DNA of 64,000 nucleotides, taken from Leisingera sp. ANG-M1. Its GTDB lineage: Bacteria; Pseudomonadota; Alphaproteobacteria; Rhodobacterales; Rhodobacteraceae. Positions 19,416 through 28,888 of this stretch are shown here, piece by piece; position 1 is the stretch's first letter, and every line of letters begins with the position of its first letter. The translations under genes were made by a program, and so were the position numbers. The notes beneath the pieces are model-generated. The model had not been told where the DNA came from. It saw only the letters and a program-made list of their open reading frames with translations, and made no database searches. The DNA is taken from the NCBI RefSeq assembly GCF_000813745.1, contig NZ_JWLC01000025.1, positions 313,610-377,609 of the forward strand, in the 5' to 3' direction.

Positions 19416-20069
19416 TCATGCGTTCCAGTCTATGGCAGTTTCACCGCGGGCGGCGAGCCAATTGTTCACTTTTGAAAAGGGCCGGGACCCAAAGAAACCG
19501 CGCCGCGCCGACAAGGGCGAGGGATGCGCTGTTTTCAGGATCAGGTGATCGCCCGGTTTGATATGTTTTTCAAGCTTCTGTGCCGCATTTCCCCAGAGAA
19601 TGTATGCGGTGGGGCGTTCCGACGTAAGCTCCAGCACCTGGTGCACCAGGCGGTGCCAGCCCAAGTGTTTATGGCCGTTGGCCTCTCCGGCGGGAACGGA
19701 CAGCGCGGTGTTCAGGAGCAGCACGCCCTGGTGCGCCCAGCCGCGCAGGTCCGCCGTCGGCCGAGTGACATCAAGATCTGCCTGCAATTCTTTGTAGATA
19801 TTGAACAAAGACCGTGGAAAGGGGCGGACATCTGGTTCAGCCGAGAAGGCGAGCCCATGCGCATGGCCAGGCGTTGGATAGGGGTCCTGGCCAAGAATGA
19901 CCACGCGGGCCGCCTCGGGCTGTGTCAGCTCCAGCGCTGCAAACCGCTGATGCGTGGGCGGCAGGATTTCCCGGGGATCTTCCTGCAGCGCGGCCGCGAT
20001 CCCGGGCCATGTATCTGTAAAGAAAGGCAGGCTGGACCAAGCGCCCAGCCCGGAAGGAAGGTCAGTCAT
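19416..20069 (-). CDS. ung: Uracil-DNA glycosylase, family 1
   Basis: Ung removes uracil arising in DNA from dUTP incorporation or cytosine deamination and starts base excision repair. It has 217 residues. The water-activating motif [13 protein letters not shown] places the catalytic Asp62, and the DNA-intercalating/His loop is [14 protein letters not shown] (His182). Both identify family 1. The ATG overlaps the trpD stop by four bases (ATGA), so ung is translated from the trp transcript. Its position between trpD and trpC links a DNA-repair gene to an amino-acid operon that also ends near lexA. Confidence 0.96.
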   Translation of the reverse strand: MTDLPSGLGAWSSLPFFTDTWPGIAAALQEDPREILPPTHQRFAALELTQPEAARVVILGQDPYPTPGHAHGLAFSAEPDVRPFPRSLFNIYKELQADLDVTRPTADLRGWAHQGVLLLNTALSVPAGEANGHKHLGWHRLVHQVLELTSERPTAYILWGNAAQKLEKHIKPGDHLILKTAHPSPLSARRGFFGSRPFSKVNNWLAARGETAIDWNA

Positions 20070-21085
20070 GCGGCGGAAGTGATCCGCGCCAGCGCCTCAA
20101 CCTTGGCCTTGGCTGCGCCGCTGTCGATGGACTGGGCGGAAAGCGCAACGCCTTCCTTCAGGTCGGCAGCCTTGCCCGCAACGACCAGAGCAGCTGCAGA
20201 ATTCAGCAGCACCGCATCCCGGTAGGCAGATGGCGTGCCTTGCAGCAGCACCCGGAAGGCCATTGCATTTTCTTCGGGCGTTCCGCCGACAATCATCTCA
20301 AAAGGATGGACAGGGAGCCCTGCGTCTTCAGGGTGGATCTCCAAATCACGCACATCGCCGTTTTCTTCCAGCGCAGACACCCAGCTGGTTCCGGTAATGG
20401 TCAGCTCGTCGGTGCCGTCCGAGCCATGCACCAGCCACGCCCGTTCGGAACCCAGCGCCTTGAGCGTTTCCGCCATCGGGCGGATCATCTCACGGCTGAA
20501 GGCGCCGGTGAGCTGGCGTTTGACGCCGGCCGGGTTTGTGAGAGGCCCGAGGATATTGAAGATGGTGCGGGTGCCGAGTTCCTGGCGGGTCGGCATCACA
20601 TGGGCGACCGCCGGGTGGTGCATGGGCGCCATCATAAAGCCGATGCCGGCCTCATTGATCGCCTTTTCAACCACTTCCGGGCCAACCATCACGTTGATCC
20701 CCATCTGAGACTGCATGTCCGCGGTGCCGGATTTGGAGCTGAGATTGCGGTTGCCGTGCTTGGCAACCGTTACCCCTGCGCCGGCCGCGACAAATGCTGT
20801 TGCCGTGGAGATGTTCAGAGTGTTCTTGCCGTCACCGCCGGTGCCGACGATGTCCATAGCGCCGGCCGGAGCCTTCACAGGGTTGCATTTGGCCCGCATC
20901 ACAGCGGCGGCGGCTGCGTATTCGTCAACGCTTTCGCCCCGGGTGCGCATTGCCATCAGCAGCCCGCCTATTTGGCTGGGCGTGGCTTCGCCCTCAAACA
21001 GCAGGGTAAAGGCGGTTTCGGCTTCTTCTCGGGTCAGGGAGCGTTCGGAGGCCGCGCCGATAAGCGGCTTCAGGCGGTCACTCAT
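20066..21085 (-). CDS. trpD: Anthranilate phosphoribosyltransferase
   Basis: TrpD transfers phosphoribosyl from PRPP to anthranilate, the second step of tryptophan synthesis. It has 339 residues. The glycine-rich PRPP loop is [11 protein letters not shown] (about 81-91), followed by [12 protein letters not shown] (about 109-120), which binds anthranilate and PRPP, and the DGTDELT metal site (about 224-230). Its start overlaps the trpG stop by four bases and its stop overlaps the ung start by four bases. Confidence 0.97.
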   Translation of the reverse strand: MSDRLKPLIGAASERSLTREEAETAFTLLFEGEATPSQIGGLLMAMRTRGESVDEYAAAAAVMRAKCNPVKAPAGAMDIVGTGGDGKNTLNISTATAFVAAGAGVTVAKHGNRNLSSKSGTADMQSQMGINVMVGPEVVEKAINEAGIGFMMAPMHHPAVAHVMPTRQELGTRTIFNILGPLTNPAGVKRQLTGAFSREMIRPMAETLKALGSERAWLVHGSDGTDELTITGTSWVSALEENGDVRDLEIHPEDAGLPVHPFEMIVGGTPEENAMAFRVLLQGTPSAYRDAVLLNSAAALVVAGKAADLKEGVALSAQSIDSGAAKAKVEALARITSAA

Positions 21086-21663
21086 GCCGGCACCTTCATG
21101 ACATCGAGGAAGTTTTTCAGCAGCGCGTGGCCATGTTCCGAGGCAATGGATTCAGGATGGAACTGCACCCCGTGAATCGGCAGTTCCTTGTGCTGCAGAC
21201 CCATGATGGTGCCGTCTTCAAGTTCGGCTGTGATCTCCAGGCAGTCCGGGAGGCTTTCACGCTCCACCACCAGAGAGTGGTAGCGCGTTGCATCAAATGG
21301 TGTCGGCAAGTCTTTGAAAACACCTGTATCCTTGTGATGCATCTTGCCCATTTTGCCATGCACAATCTCGTGGCAGCGGATCACCTTGCCGCCAAAGGCC
21401 TGGCCGATGGATTGATGCCCGAGGCAGACGCCCATCAGCGGGGTCCCGGTCTCTGCCGCGGCCTCCGTCAGGGCCAGGCAGATACCTGCGTCGTCAGGGG
21501 TGCAGGGGCCGGGAGACAGCAGGATGCCCGAAGGCTTCATGGCCATTGCTTCTTGCACATTAATGGCGTCGTTGCGGTGCACTTCCATTTCCGCACCAAG
21601 CTCGCCGAGATAATGGACGAGGTTGTAGGTGAAGGAATCGTAGTTGTCGATCAGCAGCAGCAT
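21082..21663 (-). CDS. trpG: Anthranilate synthase component II (glutamine amidotransferase)
   Basis: TrpG hydrolyses glutamine and channels ammonia to TrpE for anthranilate formation. It has 193 residues with the class I amidotransferase triad: nucleophile Cys80 in MGVCLGHQ, and His169 and Glu171 in VQFHPES. The family N-terminus [13 protein letters not shown] fixes the start at ATG 21663; an upstream in-frame ATG would add 22 unrelated residues. It is the first gene of the trpG-trpD-ung-trpC-moaC-moeA run and is divergent from the deacetylase gene. trpE is about 1.8 kb away behind that gene, so component I and II genes are not in one operon. Confidence 0.95.
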   Translation of the reverse strand: MLLLIDNYDSFTYNLVHYLGELGAEMEVHRNDAINVQEAMAMKPSGILLSPGPCTPDDAGICLALTEAAAETGTPLMGVCLGHQSIGQAFGGKVIRCHEIVHGKMGKMHHKDTGVFKDLPTPFDATRYHSLVVERESLPDCLEITAELEDGTIMGLQHKELPIHGVQFHPESIASEHGHALLKNFLDVMKVPA

Positions 21664-21706
21664 CGTAGCGGGCTCTTTTAAGGGTGGCGGGCGGGGTGCG
21701 CGCCGC

Positions 21707-21734
21707 AGTATAGTGGTTGCAACATACATGTTCA
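21707..21734 (-). promoter_or_regulatory. Candidate trpG operon promoter
   Basis: On the minus strand TGAACA (21734-21729), a 16-base spacer and TATACT (21712-21707) lie about 45 bases upstream of the trpG ATG. The -10 is good and the -35 is weak. The palindrome GTTGCAAC lies in the spacer. Confidence 0.4.
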
Positions 21735-21854
21735 GGGATACGGGGCAGCGTCAAGAGCAGGAGCGGCGATTGCTTGGGCAAGACCGTCTAAGACGGCGTT
21801 CAGGCGGAGCTGGCGGTGCTGTCCAACAGTTAGGATTTGAGAGGCAAAACAGGC

Positions 21855-23402
21855 ATGCGTGGATTTCTGGGCGGCGTGAGTGTCGGGGCGTTGCTGGCTG
21901 CGGGCGGGCTGGCAATGCTGTCTTTGTCGGTGCCAATGACGCAGAAGGCCGCGGAAACCGGGTCAGCGGCGGACACAGGCACGGCTCCGGTTGAACCGCA
22001 GCCGGCCGGACATTCTCCCGGCGGCGCGCCTGAGATGCCGAACGGCGGTGAAGCAACTGAAGTACCTGGCAGCGGCCAGGCGAAAGACGCCGATCTGGTG
22101 GAGGTACAGCCCGCCGCGCCGGCTGCGTCGCAGGCTTCTGACGATCTAAGCGCATTGGACGGCGCTGACACAGCCCCCGCTGGCAAGCCTGAAGTCGGCC
22201 TGGCTGCAGCAGCGCAGAACAATGGCGGCCCCGAGGCCGCGTCTCCCCCAGGAGTGGAGCAGCCAGCAGGCAGCAGCTTGCCGCAGGCGCAGCAGCCAGC
22301 GCTGCCGGCAGTTCCGGGTGACGAAAGCGCCGTAGTTGCAGCAACGGAGCCGGCGCCCGCGCCAGAGAGCCCTAAGCAGGAAACCGTTGCGGTGGAAAGT
22401 GCCGCGGGAGATGGCAAAACGCTGCCCCAGCAGGCCGTTGCTGAACCTGCGGTACAGCCTGCTGCTGAGGCAGCGGCGGTTCTGGCACCTGATATCGGCA
22501 GCGCGCCTCAGGCAACCACCCTGCCGGTGATCAGTGCAGCGCCGGCGCTGCCTGCTGCGGCAGATGGTGCTGATGCGGGCCTCTCCGGCGATGACGCAGA
22601 AGAAACAGCACAAGCGGCCGCGTCCGGTGCCGAGAACCAGGAAAGTGCCGCCCCCAAGATTGGCACGCCGGTTATTCCCCTTACCGAGCGGAACAAGGCG
22701 CAGGAGACGGGCGGGCTTTCCCAGGAATCTCCCTTTGCGGCTTTCGCTGAACCCTTTTCCAACCCGGACAACAGGCCGCTGATGTCGATCGTCCTGATTG
22801 ACGATGCAGGCGCGGTCGGGGCGGAGGCGCTGGCTGAGTTTCCGTATCCGCTGAGTTTCGCAATAGATCCCGAAGACCCGGAGGCGCAGGCCAAGATGGC
22901 TGCCCGGCGCTCGGCAGGGTTCGAAGTTCTGATGCTTGCGGATTTGCCGCGGGGTGCCTCTCCGCAGGATGCGGAAACCGCGTTGGAAGTTTGGCGCGGA
23001 AACCTGCCGGAAGCGGTTGCAATCATGGAAGGTGTGGACACCGGTGTGCAAGGCAACCGGCCGCTGGCGGATCAGGTGGCAGCGGTGGCGGCATCTGCAG
23101 GCTTTGGCCTGATTACCCAGAACAGCGGTCTCAACACGGTTCAGAAGCTGGCTCTGCGGGATGGAGTTCCGGCAGGTGTCGTGTTCCGGGATTTTGACGG
23201 CGCAGGTCAGAACCCGCGGGCGATCCGGCGGTTTCTGGATCAGGCAGCATTCCGTGCTGGACAGGAAGGCGCTGTAATCATGCTGGGCCGCTTGCGCCCC
23301 GACACGGTGTCTGCACTGCTGATCTGGGGGCTTCAGGACCGCGCCTCGCGGGTCGCCTTGGCTCCGGTATCCGCCAGCCTGGAAGCGAAACTGCCAAAGT
23401 GA
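21855..23402 (+). CDS. Divergent polysaccharide deacetylase family protein with long low-complexity linker
   Basis: A 515-residue envelope protein. An N-terminal membrane anchor lies at about 5-27. Residues ~30-290 are a low-complexity Ala/Pro/Glu/Gln-rich segment with no recognisable domain. From about 300 to the end is a divergent polysaccharide deacetylase domain (PF04748 type) starting at PLMSIVLIDDAGAVG and including LMLADLPRG and GLITQNSGLNT. Members of this family often sit near cell-division amidase regulators, so a role in envelope polysaccharide or peptidoglycan turnover is a reasonable guess. ATG 21855 has GAGAGG at 21839-21845; an upstream TTG would add six residues. It is divergent from trpG and is followed by a hairpin repeat. 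Confidence 0.75.
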   Translation: MRGFLGGVSVGALLAAGGLAMLSLSVPMTQKAAETGSAADTGTAPVEPQPAGHSPGGAPEMPNGGEATEVPGSGQAKDADLVEVQPAAPAASQASDDLSALDGADTAPAGKPEVGLAAAAQNNGGPEAASPPGVEQPAGSSLPQAQQPALPAVPGDESAVVAATEPAPAPESPKQETVAVESAAGDGKTLPQQAVAEPAVQPAAEAAAVLAPDIGSAPQATTLPVISAAPALPAAADGADAGLSGDDAEETAQAAASGAENQESAAPKIGTPVIPLTERNKAQETGGLSQESPFAAFAEPFSNPDNRPLMSIVLIDDAGAVGAEALAEFPYPLSFAIDPEDPEAQAKMAARRSAGFEVLMLADLPRGASPQDAETALEVWRGNLPEAVAIMEGVDTGVQGNRPLADQVAAVAASAGFGLITQNSGLNTVQKLALRDGVPAGVVFRDFDGAGQNPRAIRRFLDQAAFRAGQEGAVIMLGRLRPDTVSALLIWGLQDRASRVALAPVSASLEAKLPK

Positions 23403-23403
23403 A

Positions 23404-23460
23404 ACGGCGCCCGGAGCGGGCGCCGTGCCTCCGGCGGGAGTATTTCTGACCAGAAAGAAG
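23404..23460. repeat. Intergenic hairpin repeat, copy C
   Basis: A 9-bp hairpin ACGGCGCCC/GGGCGCCGT (23404-23412 with 23418-23426) is followed by GGGAGTATTTCTGACCAGAA and AGAAG. The second part is the inverted counterpart of the 1653-1678 stretch in copy A, differing by one indel and one or two substitutions. It sits between the deacetylase and trpE stops, where it could also serve as a terminator. Confidence 0.55.
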
Positions 23461-23482
23461 CCGTTAGGCGCCTGTCTTATCC

Positions 23483-24994
23483 TTAGCGGTTGCCGTTTCC
23501 AGTGAAACGGGCTGCGTCTGCAGCGGCGCGGCGGATCGCATTGGATTTATGGACAGTCTCCATGTATTCCGCCTCCGGGTCGCTGTCATAGACAACTCCG
23601 CCGCCTGCCTGGATGTAGAGGTTTTGGTCCTTGACGATGGCAGTGCGCAGGGCAATGCACATATCCATATCGCCTCCCGCCGAGAAATAGCCGACGCCGC
23701 CGCCGTAGATGCCGCGCTTCTCCGGCTCCAGCTCGTCGATGATCTCCATCGCACGCACCTTGGGGGCGCCGGAGACGGTGCCAGCGGGCATGCCGGCAAA
23801 GAAGGCATCAAGCGCGTCCTTGTCTTCGGCGAGTTCGCCGACGACGTTGGAAACGATATGCATCACATGGCTGTAGCGCTCGATGATGAACTTCTCAGTC
23901 GGGCGCACGGTGCCGATCTTGGCCACCCGGCCAGTGTCGTTGCGGCCCAGGTCCAAGAGCATCAGGTGTTCTGCCAGCTCTTTCTTGTCGGCCAGCAGGT
24001 CGGCCTCAAGCGCCTTGTCCTCTTCGGGCGTGGCGCCGCGGGGGCGGGTGCCCGCAATGGGCCGGATGGTGACCTCCTGGCCGAAGACACGGACCAGGAT
24101 TTCCGGGCTTGCACCCACCACCTGGAAGCCGCCGAAGTTGAAATAGAACATGAAGGGCGAGGGGTTGGTGCGCCGCAAGCTCCGGTAAAGTGCAAAAGGC
24201 GGTTCGCGGAATTCCTGAGTCCAGCGCTGCGCCGGAACCACCTGGAAAATGTCACCTGCGCGGATGTACTCCTTGGCCTTCTCCACCGCGGCCTTATAGC
24301 CGTCCTTGGTGAAATTCGACACCGGCGGGGACACTTCATGCGCGTCGCCCAGATCGCGGCTTTCGGCAGGCATGGCGCGCTCAAGATCGCGCACCGCGTC
24401 CATCACCCGCTCAGCAGCCTGGGCGTAAGCCGCCTTGGCGGTCTGGCGGTCGGTGGACCAGACCGGAGAGACCACGGTCACTTCACCTTTGACACCGTCC
24501 AGCACAGCGATCACCGACGGCCGCAGCATCAGCGCGTCCGGCAGGCCCAGCGGGTCCGGATTCACATCCGGCAGGTGCTCGACCAGGCGGATCATGTCAT
24601 AGCCCAGGTAGCCGAACAGGCCCGCCGCGGCCTGCGGCAGGTCCTCGGGCAGATCGATTTTGCTTTCGGCGATCAGAGCCCGCAGATTGTCCATCGGGTT
24701 GCCGTCCTGCGGCGTGAAGTCATCTGCATCAAACCGCGCCGAGCGGTTCAGAGATGACTGCTCGCCGTGGCAGCGCCAGACCAGATCCGGCTTCATGCCG
24801 ATGATCGAATAGCGCCCGCGCACCTCGCCGCCAGTGACGGATTCCAGCATGAAGGCGTCCTTCTGAGCGCCGGTCAGCTTGAGCATCAGCGACACCGGAG
24901 TGTCGAGATCGGCGGCAAGGCGGGTGTAGACAACCTGGTTTTCACCGGCTTCATAAGCCTTAGAAAAGGTATCGAAATCTGGGGTCAGAGCCAT
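23483..24994 (-). CDS. trpE: Anthranilate synthase component I
   Basis: TrpE converts chorismate and ammonia to anthranilate, the committed step of tryptophan synthesis. It has 503 residues. The N-terminal region has PVSLMLKL and FMLESVTGG (about 34-56), where tryptophan feedback binding occurs in the family. The C-terminal chorismate-binding domain shows RPIAGTRPRG, GRNDTGRVA and GAPKVRAMEIIDELEP. It lies 15 bases downstream of ppiD on the same strand, so it is probably cotranscribed with that chaperone gene and not with trpG. Confidence 0.97.
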   Translation of the reverse strand: MALTPDFDTFSKAYEAGENQVVYTRLAADLDTPVSLMLKLTGAQKDAFMLESVTGGEVRGRYSIIGMKPDLVWRCHGEQSSLNRSARFDADDFTPQDGNPMDNLRALIAESKIDLPEDLPQAAAGLFGYLGYDMIRLVEHLPDVNPDPLGLPDALMLRPSVIAVLDGVKGEVTVVSPVWSTDRQTAKAAYAQAAERVMDAVRDLERAMPAESRDLGDAHEVSPPVSNFTKDGYKAAVEKAKEYIRAGDIFQVVPAQRWTQEFREPPFALYRSLRRTNPSPFMFYFNFGGFQVVGASPEILVRVFGQEVTIRPIAGTRPRGATPEEDKALEADLLADKKELAEHLMLLDLGRNDTGRVAKIGTVRPTEKFIIERYSHVMHIVSNVVGELAEDKDALDAFFAGMPAGTVSGAPKVRAMEIIDELEPEKRGIYGGGVGYFSAGGDMDMCIALRTAIVKDQNLYIQAGGGVVYDSDPEAEYMETVHKSNAIRRAAADAARFTGNGNR

Positions 24995-25009
24995 GATCGC
25001 TTGCCTTGA

Positions 25010-26851
25010 TTAGTGAAAGTTGGCTTGCGCGGCGTTCAGCGCCTGCTGATCGACACGGGGTTCAGCGCGGGCTTGAACATCCTGCACATAGGCCTCGAAC
25101 AAAGCTTGGGCCAGGTTTTGGTCCATTTGCGCTTGCAGGGCCTGGGTGAGCAGTTTCATATCATCGCTTTCTTCCGGCGGCAGGACGGCATCCAGCCGGA
25201 CAACCACAGCCGACTCGGCGTCCTGAACCAGGCGGAACTCGCCCTCGGCCATCCCGAACACCTGGGTGACCAAATCAGCCGGAACGGTGTCGATATAGGC
25301 GGTGCGGGTCAGGCCGGTTTCGGTTTTGACAGCGGCGCCTTCTGCAAAGCTGTCTGCAGCCTTGGCTTGGGAAAGAAGCTCTTCACCTTGTTGCCGCAAT
25401 GCCGTGGCAAGGCGATCCGCCTGCCAGGCCGCGAGCACTTGTTCCTTGGCCTCTGCAAAGGGTTCCGGGCGTTCCGGCAGGATCTCGTCCAGCCGCAGGG
25501 CAAACAGGCTGCCATCGTCGAGGAAATCCACCGCCGGGAAATCCTCTGCGTTAACGGCAGCGGCGGCGGTGCGGAAGCCTTCGTAGGCGGCAATGCCGTC
25601 GCTGGTCTCGCTCGTCCAGTTGATCTGCGCGAGCTCCAGACCGTTTTCGGTGGCCAGTTCTTCAAGCGTGGCGCCGCCTGCCAGAAGGTCGTCGATGTCC
25701 TCGGCCTGTGCTTCCACCAGACGGCGGGCGCGGTCAGCAGAAAGCTCATCGCGCAGCTCCGCCTTGGCCTGTTCAAAGGTGGTGGTCTGCGCCTCAAGGC
25801 GGCCGTTGATGCGGAACAGGGCCGGGCCGAGATCAGAGGGCAGGGGACCTGCCACATCGCCGACTTGCGCAGAAAAGACATCGGTTCCCGCTGCACCCAG
25901 ATCGCCCATGGTCACGTCGCCGAGGTCGATGTCCTGCAGGGTCAGGCCGCGGGCATCCACCAGGCTTTCGAAAGTGGCGCCGCCGGTTTCCAGCTGCGCC
26001 TTGGCGCTTGCAGCGGAGTCCTCATCAGCAAAGACCAGGCGCTCGACCAGGCGGCGTTCAGGCACCTGGTACTGGCTGGAGCGGTCGTCAAACAGGTCCC
26101 GCAGCATTGCTTCATCTACCTCTACCTCGTCCAGCAGCATCGCCGGGCGCAGCGCGGCATAGGTGATCACCTTGGCTTCGGGCAGCATGAACTGATCCTG
26201 GTTGGCCTCATAGAAAGCCTGGAGGTCAGCGTCCGAAGGCACCTGCGCGGTCAGAGCGATGTCAGAGGCATTGACCTGTACATAAGAAAAGCTGCGGCGG
26301 GCGCCGATAAAGCCGGTCAAGGTACCGGTCAGCGTCTGCGGCATTTCGGTGCCGGACAAAATCGCGCTTTGCACGATGGTGCGGGCGGCTTCACGGCGCA
26401 GGTCATCTTCGAACTGTTTTTCGGACAGGCCGGCATTGCGAAGCGCAAAGCTGTAGGCCTCGCGGTCGAATTCACCGTTCACGCCCTGGAAAGCATCAAT
26501 GGCGGCCAGTTCTTCAATCAGGTTTTCGTCACCGATGGACAGGCCAAGGTCTTTTGTTTCGTGATCCAATGCGGCGATCGAGATCAGCCGGCCCAGCACA
26601 ACGCGGTCCAAACCGAAGGCGGTCAGCTGCGACATCGGCATGGCCTGGCCGGTCTGCGCCTGCAGGGCACGCTGTTCGCGCTGCAGCTCGCGGACGTAAT
26701 CGCCAATGCTGACTTCCTCATCGCCAACTTGCGCTACAGAAGATCCTGAACTGGTGAAATTCACCGCGCCAAAGCCGGCCAGGCCGACGATCAGCATCCC
26801 CATCAGGATCCAGACAAAGGTTTTGGATAGCTTCTGCATGCCTGCGGCCAT
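25010..26851 (-). CDS. ppiD: Peptidyl-prolyl cis-trans isomerase D-like periplasmic chaperone
   Basis: This membrane-anchored periplasmic folding factor would assist exported proteins leaving the Sec translocon. It has 613 residues, close to E. coli PpiD. A single N-terminal helix at about 8-30 (FVWILMGMLIVGLAGFG) is followed by a SurA-N-like region (about 35-240), a degenerate parvulin/PpiC domain, and a C-terminal region. A longer in-frame extension to 27190 is open, but ATG 26851 has AGAGGG just upstream and gives the expected N-terminus. The gene heads a two-gene unit with trpE, a common arrangement in alphaproteobacteria. Confidence 0.88.
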   Translation of the reverse strand: MAAGMQKLSKTFVWILMGMLIVGLAGFGAVNFTSSGSSVAQVGDEEVSIGDYVRELQREQRALQAQTGQAMPMSQLTAFGLDRVVLGRLISIAALDHETKDLGLSIGDENLIEELAAIDAFQGVNGEFDREAYSFALRNAGLSEKQFEDDLRREAARTIVQSAILSGTEMPQTLTGTLTGFIGARRSFSYVQVNASDIALTAQVPSDADLQAFYEANQDQFMLPEAKVITYAALRPAMLLDEVEVDEAMLRDLFDDRSSQYQVPERRLVERLVFADEDSAASAKAQLETGGATFESLVDARGLTLQDIDLGDVTMGDLGAAGTDVFSAQVGDVAGPLPSDLGPALFRINGRLEAQTTTFEQAKAELRDELSADRARRLVEAQAEDIDDLLAGGATLEELATENGLELAQINWTSETSDGIAAYEGFRTAAAAVNAEDFPAVDFLDDGSLFALRLDEILPERPEPFAEAKEQVLAAWQADRLATALRQQGEELLSQAKAADSFAEGAAVKTETGLTRTAYIDTVPADLVTQVFGMAEGEFRLVQDAESAVVVRLDAVLPPEESDDMKLLTQALQAQMDQNLAQALFEAYVQDVQARAEPRVDQQALNAAQANFH

Positions 26852-26967
26852 GATGCCCTCTTTATTGTTTGCCGCGCGGGAAAAGCCGGGCGGCGGGAAA
26901 TGCCGCTGACTGAATACGCGGCTGCCCGCAGAGGGGCAAGACGGTTGCGGATCAAACCGCTGGATGT

Positions 26968-28143
26968 TCAGGGGGTAAAGTCGGCCAGGCGGCTGAAAAG
27001 CGTCTGGATGCCTGCCCGGTCCACATTGGCAAAGGCAATCCGGAACTGGCGGGCGCCATCCGGATCCCCTTCGGGCATGAACATCGATCCCGGCAGCATC
27101 AGCACTGAAGCTTCGGCAACCAGTTTTCTGGCGACATCTTCCGACGAAAGATCGAAAGGGTGCTCGACATAGGCGAAGTAGGCGCCGCATCCGAGCAACC
27201 GCCAGCCTTTGGCTTCAAGCGCCGGAAACCCTTCTTCGATGGCCGTTCGGCGGCTGAGGATTTCCTGACGCTCCCCTGCCAGCCAGTCTTGCAAGTTTTC
27301 GATTCCCCAAAGCGCGCCTGCCTGGCCCAGCTGCGACGGGCAGATTGTAACGGTATCGAGAAACTTCTCCATTTCGAACATCATTTTTGGGGAGGCAGCG
27401 ATAGCCCCAACTCGGTGGCCGGTCAGCCGGTAAGCCTTGGAGAAGGAGTAAAGGTGAATGAGCGTCCGGTCCCAGTCTGCGGTCTGAAACAGCCCGTGCG
27501 GCGCGCCTGTTCGGCTGTCGAAGTCGCGGTAGGTCTCATCCACGATCAGCGACAGGCCTGATTTGCGGGCCAGGTCAAAGAAAGCCCGCACCAGTCCGTC
27601 CGGGTACTCCACGCCGCAAGGGTTGTTGGGGGTGACCAGCACGATGGCACGGGTCCGGTCCGTGATCAGATTTTGCGCCTTGGCCGGATCCGGCAGCATG
27701 CCCTCGCCAACGGACAGCGGCACAGCTTTGACGCCGGCCATGTCCAGCCACATCTTGTGGTTGAAGTACCAAGGCACCGGGATGATCACCTCGTCGCCTT
27801 CACCGCAAAGCGCGGCAATGGCTGCGGCAAAGGCCTGGTTGCAGCCGGAAGTAATACCCACCTGATCAGCAGCTACAGCCGCTTCGTAGTGATCCGAGAT
27901 CTGCCCGGCCAGCGCCTGGCGGAGCGCGTCATTGCCCAGCACCGGCCCATAGAGATGTGCATCAACGTTATTCAGCGCGGCGTCGGCAAGCGCCTGGCGC
28001 AGTCCTTCGGGCGGTGCTTCTGCCGGCGCAGCCTGGCTGACATTCAGCAGCGGGCGCCCGGGAGGGAACCTCACCCCGGCCACCCAGCGACGCGATTCGA
28101 CGATGGGGGAAACGAAGGTGGCCTCAGTACGGGTGCGGTTCAT
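26968..28143 (-). CDS. PLP-dependent aminotransferase, fold type I (class I/II)
   Basis: A 391-residue aspartate-aminotransferase-fold enzyme. The PLP lysine is Lys236 in SFSKAYRLTGHRVG; the cofactor-binding Asn174 (TPNNPCG) and Asp202 (VDETY) are also visible. Substrate cannot be read from the sequence; it is annotated in relatives only as an aminotransferase. The start at ATG 28143 has GGAG six bases upstream; another in-frame ATG at 28173 would add ten residues. It ends 117 bases upstream of the ppiD start, and its own upstream neighbour gpt has a terminator between, so it probably has its own promoter. Confidence 0.88.
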   Translation of the reverse strand: MNRTRTEATFVSPIVESRRWVAGVRFPPGRPLLNVSQAAPAEAPPEGLRQALADAALNNVDAHLYGPVLGNDALRQALAGQISDHYEAAVAADQVGITSGCNQAFAAAIAALCGEGDEVIIPVPWYFNHKMWLDMAGVKAVPLSVGEGMLPDPAKAQNLITDRTRAIVLVTPNNPCGVEYPDGLVRAFFDLARKSGLSLIVDETYRDFDSRTGAPHGLFQTADWDRTLIHLYSFSKAYRLTGHRVGAIAASPKMMFEMEKFLDTVTICPSQLGQAGALWGIENLQDWLAGERQEILSRRTAIEEGFPALEAKGWRLLGCGAYFAYVEHPFDLSSEDVARKLVAEASVLMLPGSMFMPEGDPDGARQFRIAFANVDRAGIQTLFSRLADFTP

Positions 28144-28257
28144 CAAAAGCTCCAGACGCCGGTGCAGCATCAAATTCGGCTGCGGGAATACTACCGGACT
28201 ATCCTTGGCATGACCGCGCGCCGTGCCTCAAGCGGAATTGCCCGCCATCCGGCAAAA

Positions 28258-28292
28258 GAAAAGGCGCGCCCCGCAGAGCGCGCCTTTCTTTC
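28258..28292 (-). terminator. Intrinsic terminator after gpt
   Basis: The 9-bp inverted repeat AAGGCGCGC / GCGCGCCTT has T-rich flanks on both sides. On the minus strand it lies directly after the gpt stop codon. It separates gpt from the aminotransferase gene. Confidence 0.75.
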
Positions 28293-28312
28293 CATTGAAC
28301 CTTCAGCAGGGA

Positions 28313-28816
28313 TCAGTCCTTGCCGCGGTAGGGCTCGACGTATTGCAGCGCCATGTCCCAGGGGAAGAAGATCCAGGTATCCTGGCTCACCTCGGTGATG
28401 AAGGTATCCACCATCGGGCGGCCCTGCGGCTTGGCATAGACAGTTGCGAAATGCGCCTTGGGGTACAGTTTGCGGACCAGTTCAAGGGTCTTGCCGCTGT
28501 CGACCAGGTCATCAATGACCAAGACGCCTTCACCATCGCCCATCAGGCCTGCGTCAGGGGATTTCAGCACTTCCGCTTCGCCCTGTGCCTGGTGGTGGTA
28601 GGATTTCACCGAGATGGTGTCGACAGTGCGGATGTCCAGCTCGCGGCTGACGATCATGGCCGGCGCCATGCCGCCGCGGGTGATCGCAACAACGGCACGC
28701 CAGGCGCCGTCATCGGGGCCTTGCCCGTCCAGGCGCCAGGCCAGCGCCCGCGAGTCGCGGTGGATCTGGTCCCAGCTGATGTGAAAGCCTTTTTCGTGCG
28801 GCAGACGGTCGGTCAT
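28313..28816 (-). CDS. gpt: Xanthine(-guanine) phosphoribosyltransferase
   Basis: This purine salvage enzyme forms XMP or GMP from xanthine or guanine and PRPP. It has 167 residues. The PRPP-binding motif is [13 protein letters not shown] (about residues 98-110). The N-terminal [18 protein letters not shown] and ITRGGMAPA segments match Gpt. ATG 28816 is chosen because upstream codons are not conserved. fabI lies just upstream on the same strand with a 72-base gap. Confidence 0.92.
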   Translation of the reverse strand: MTDRLPHEKGFHISWDQIHRDSRALAWRLDGQGPDDGAWRAVVAITRGGMAPAMIVSRELDIRTVDTISVKSYHHQAQGEAEVLKSPDAGLMGDGEGVLVIDDLVDSGKTLELVRKLYPKAHFATVYAKPQGRPMVDTFITEVSQDTWIFFPWDMALQYVEPYRGKD

Positions 28817-28888
28817 ATGTTTTGCTCCCCGCGAGATCGCGTCGGCTGGCAGAGGCCCAGGGGAACCCCGGGGCCTCAATTCGTTCAG

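Noticed and set aside
25013-26749. Plus-strand open frame of 578 codons opposite ppiD.
   Set aside because: It is antisense to a recognisable chaperone gene, is rich in Gly/Gln/His, and shows no domain.
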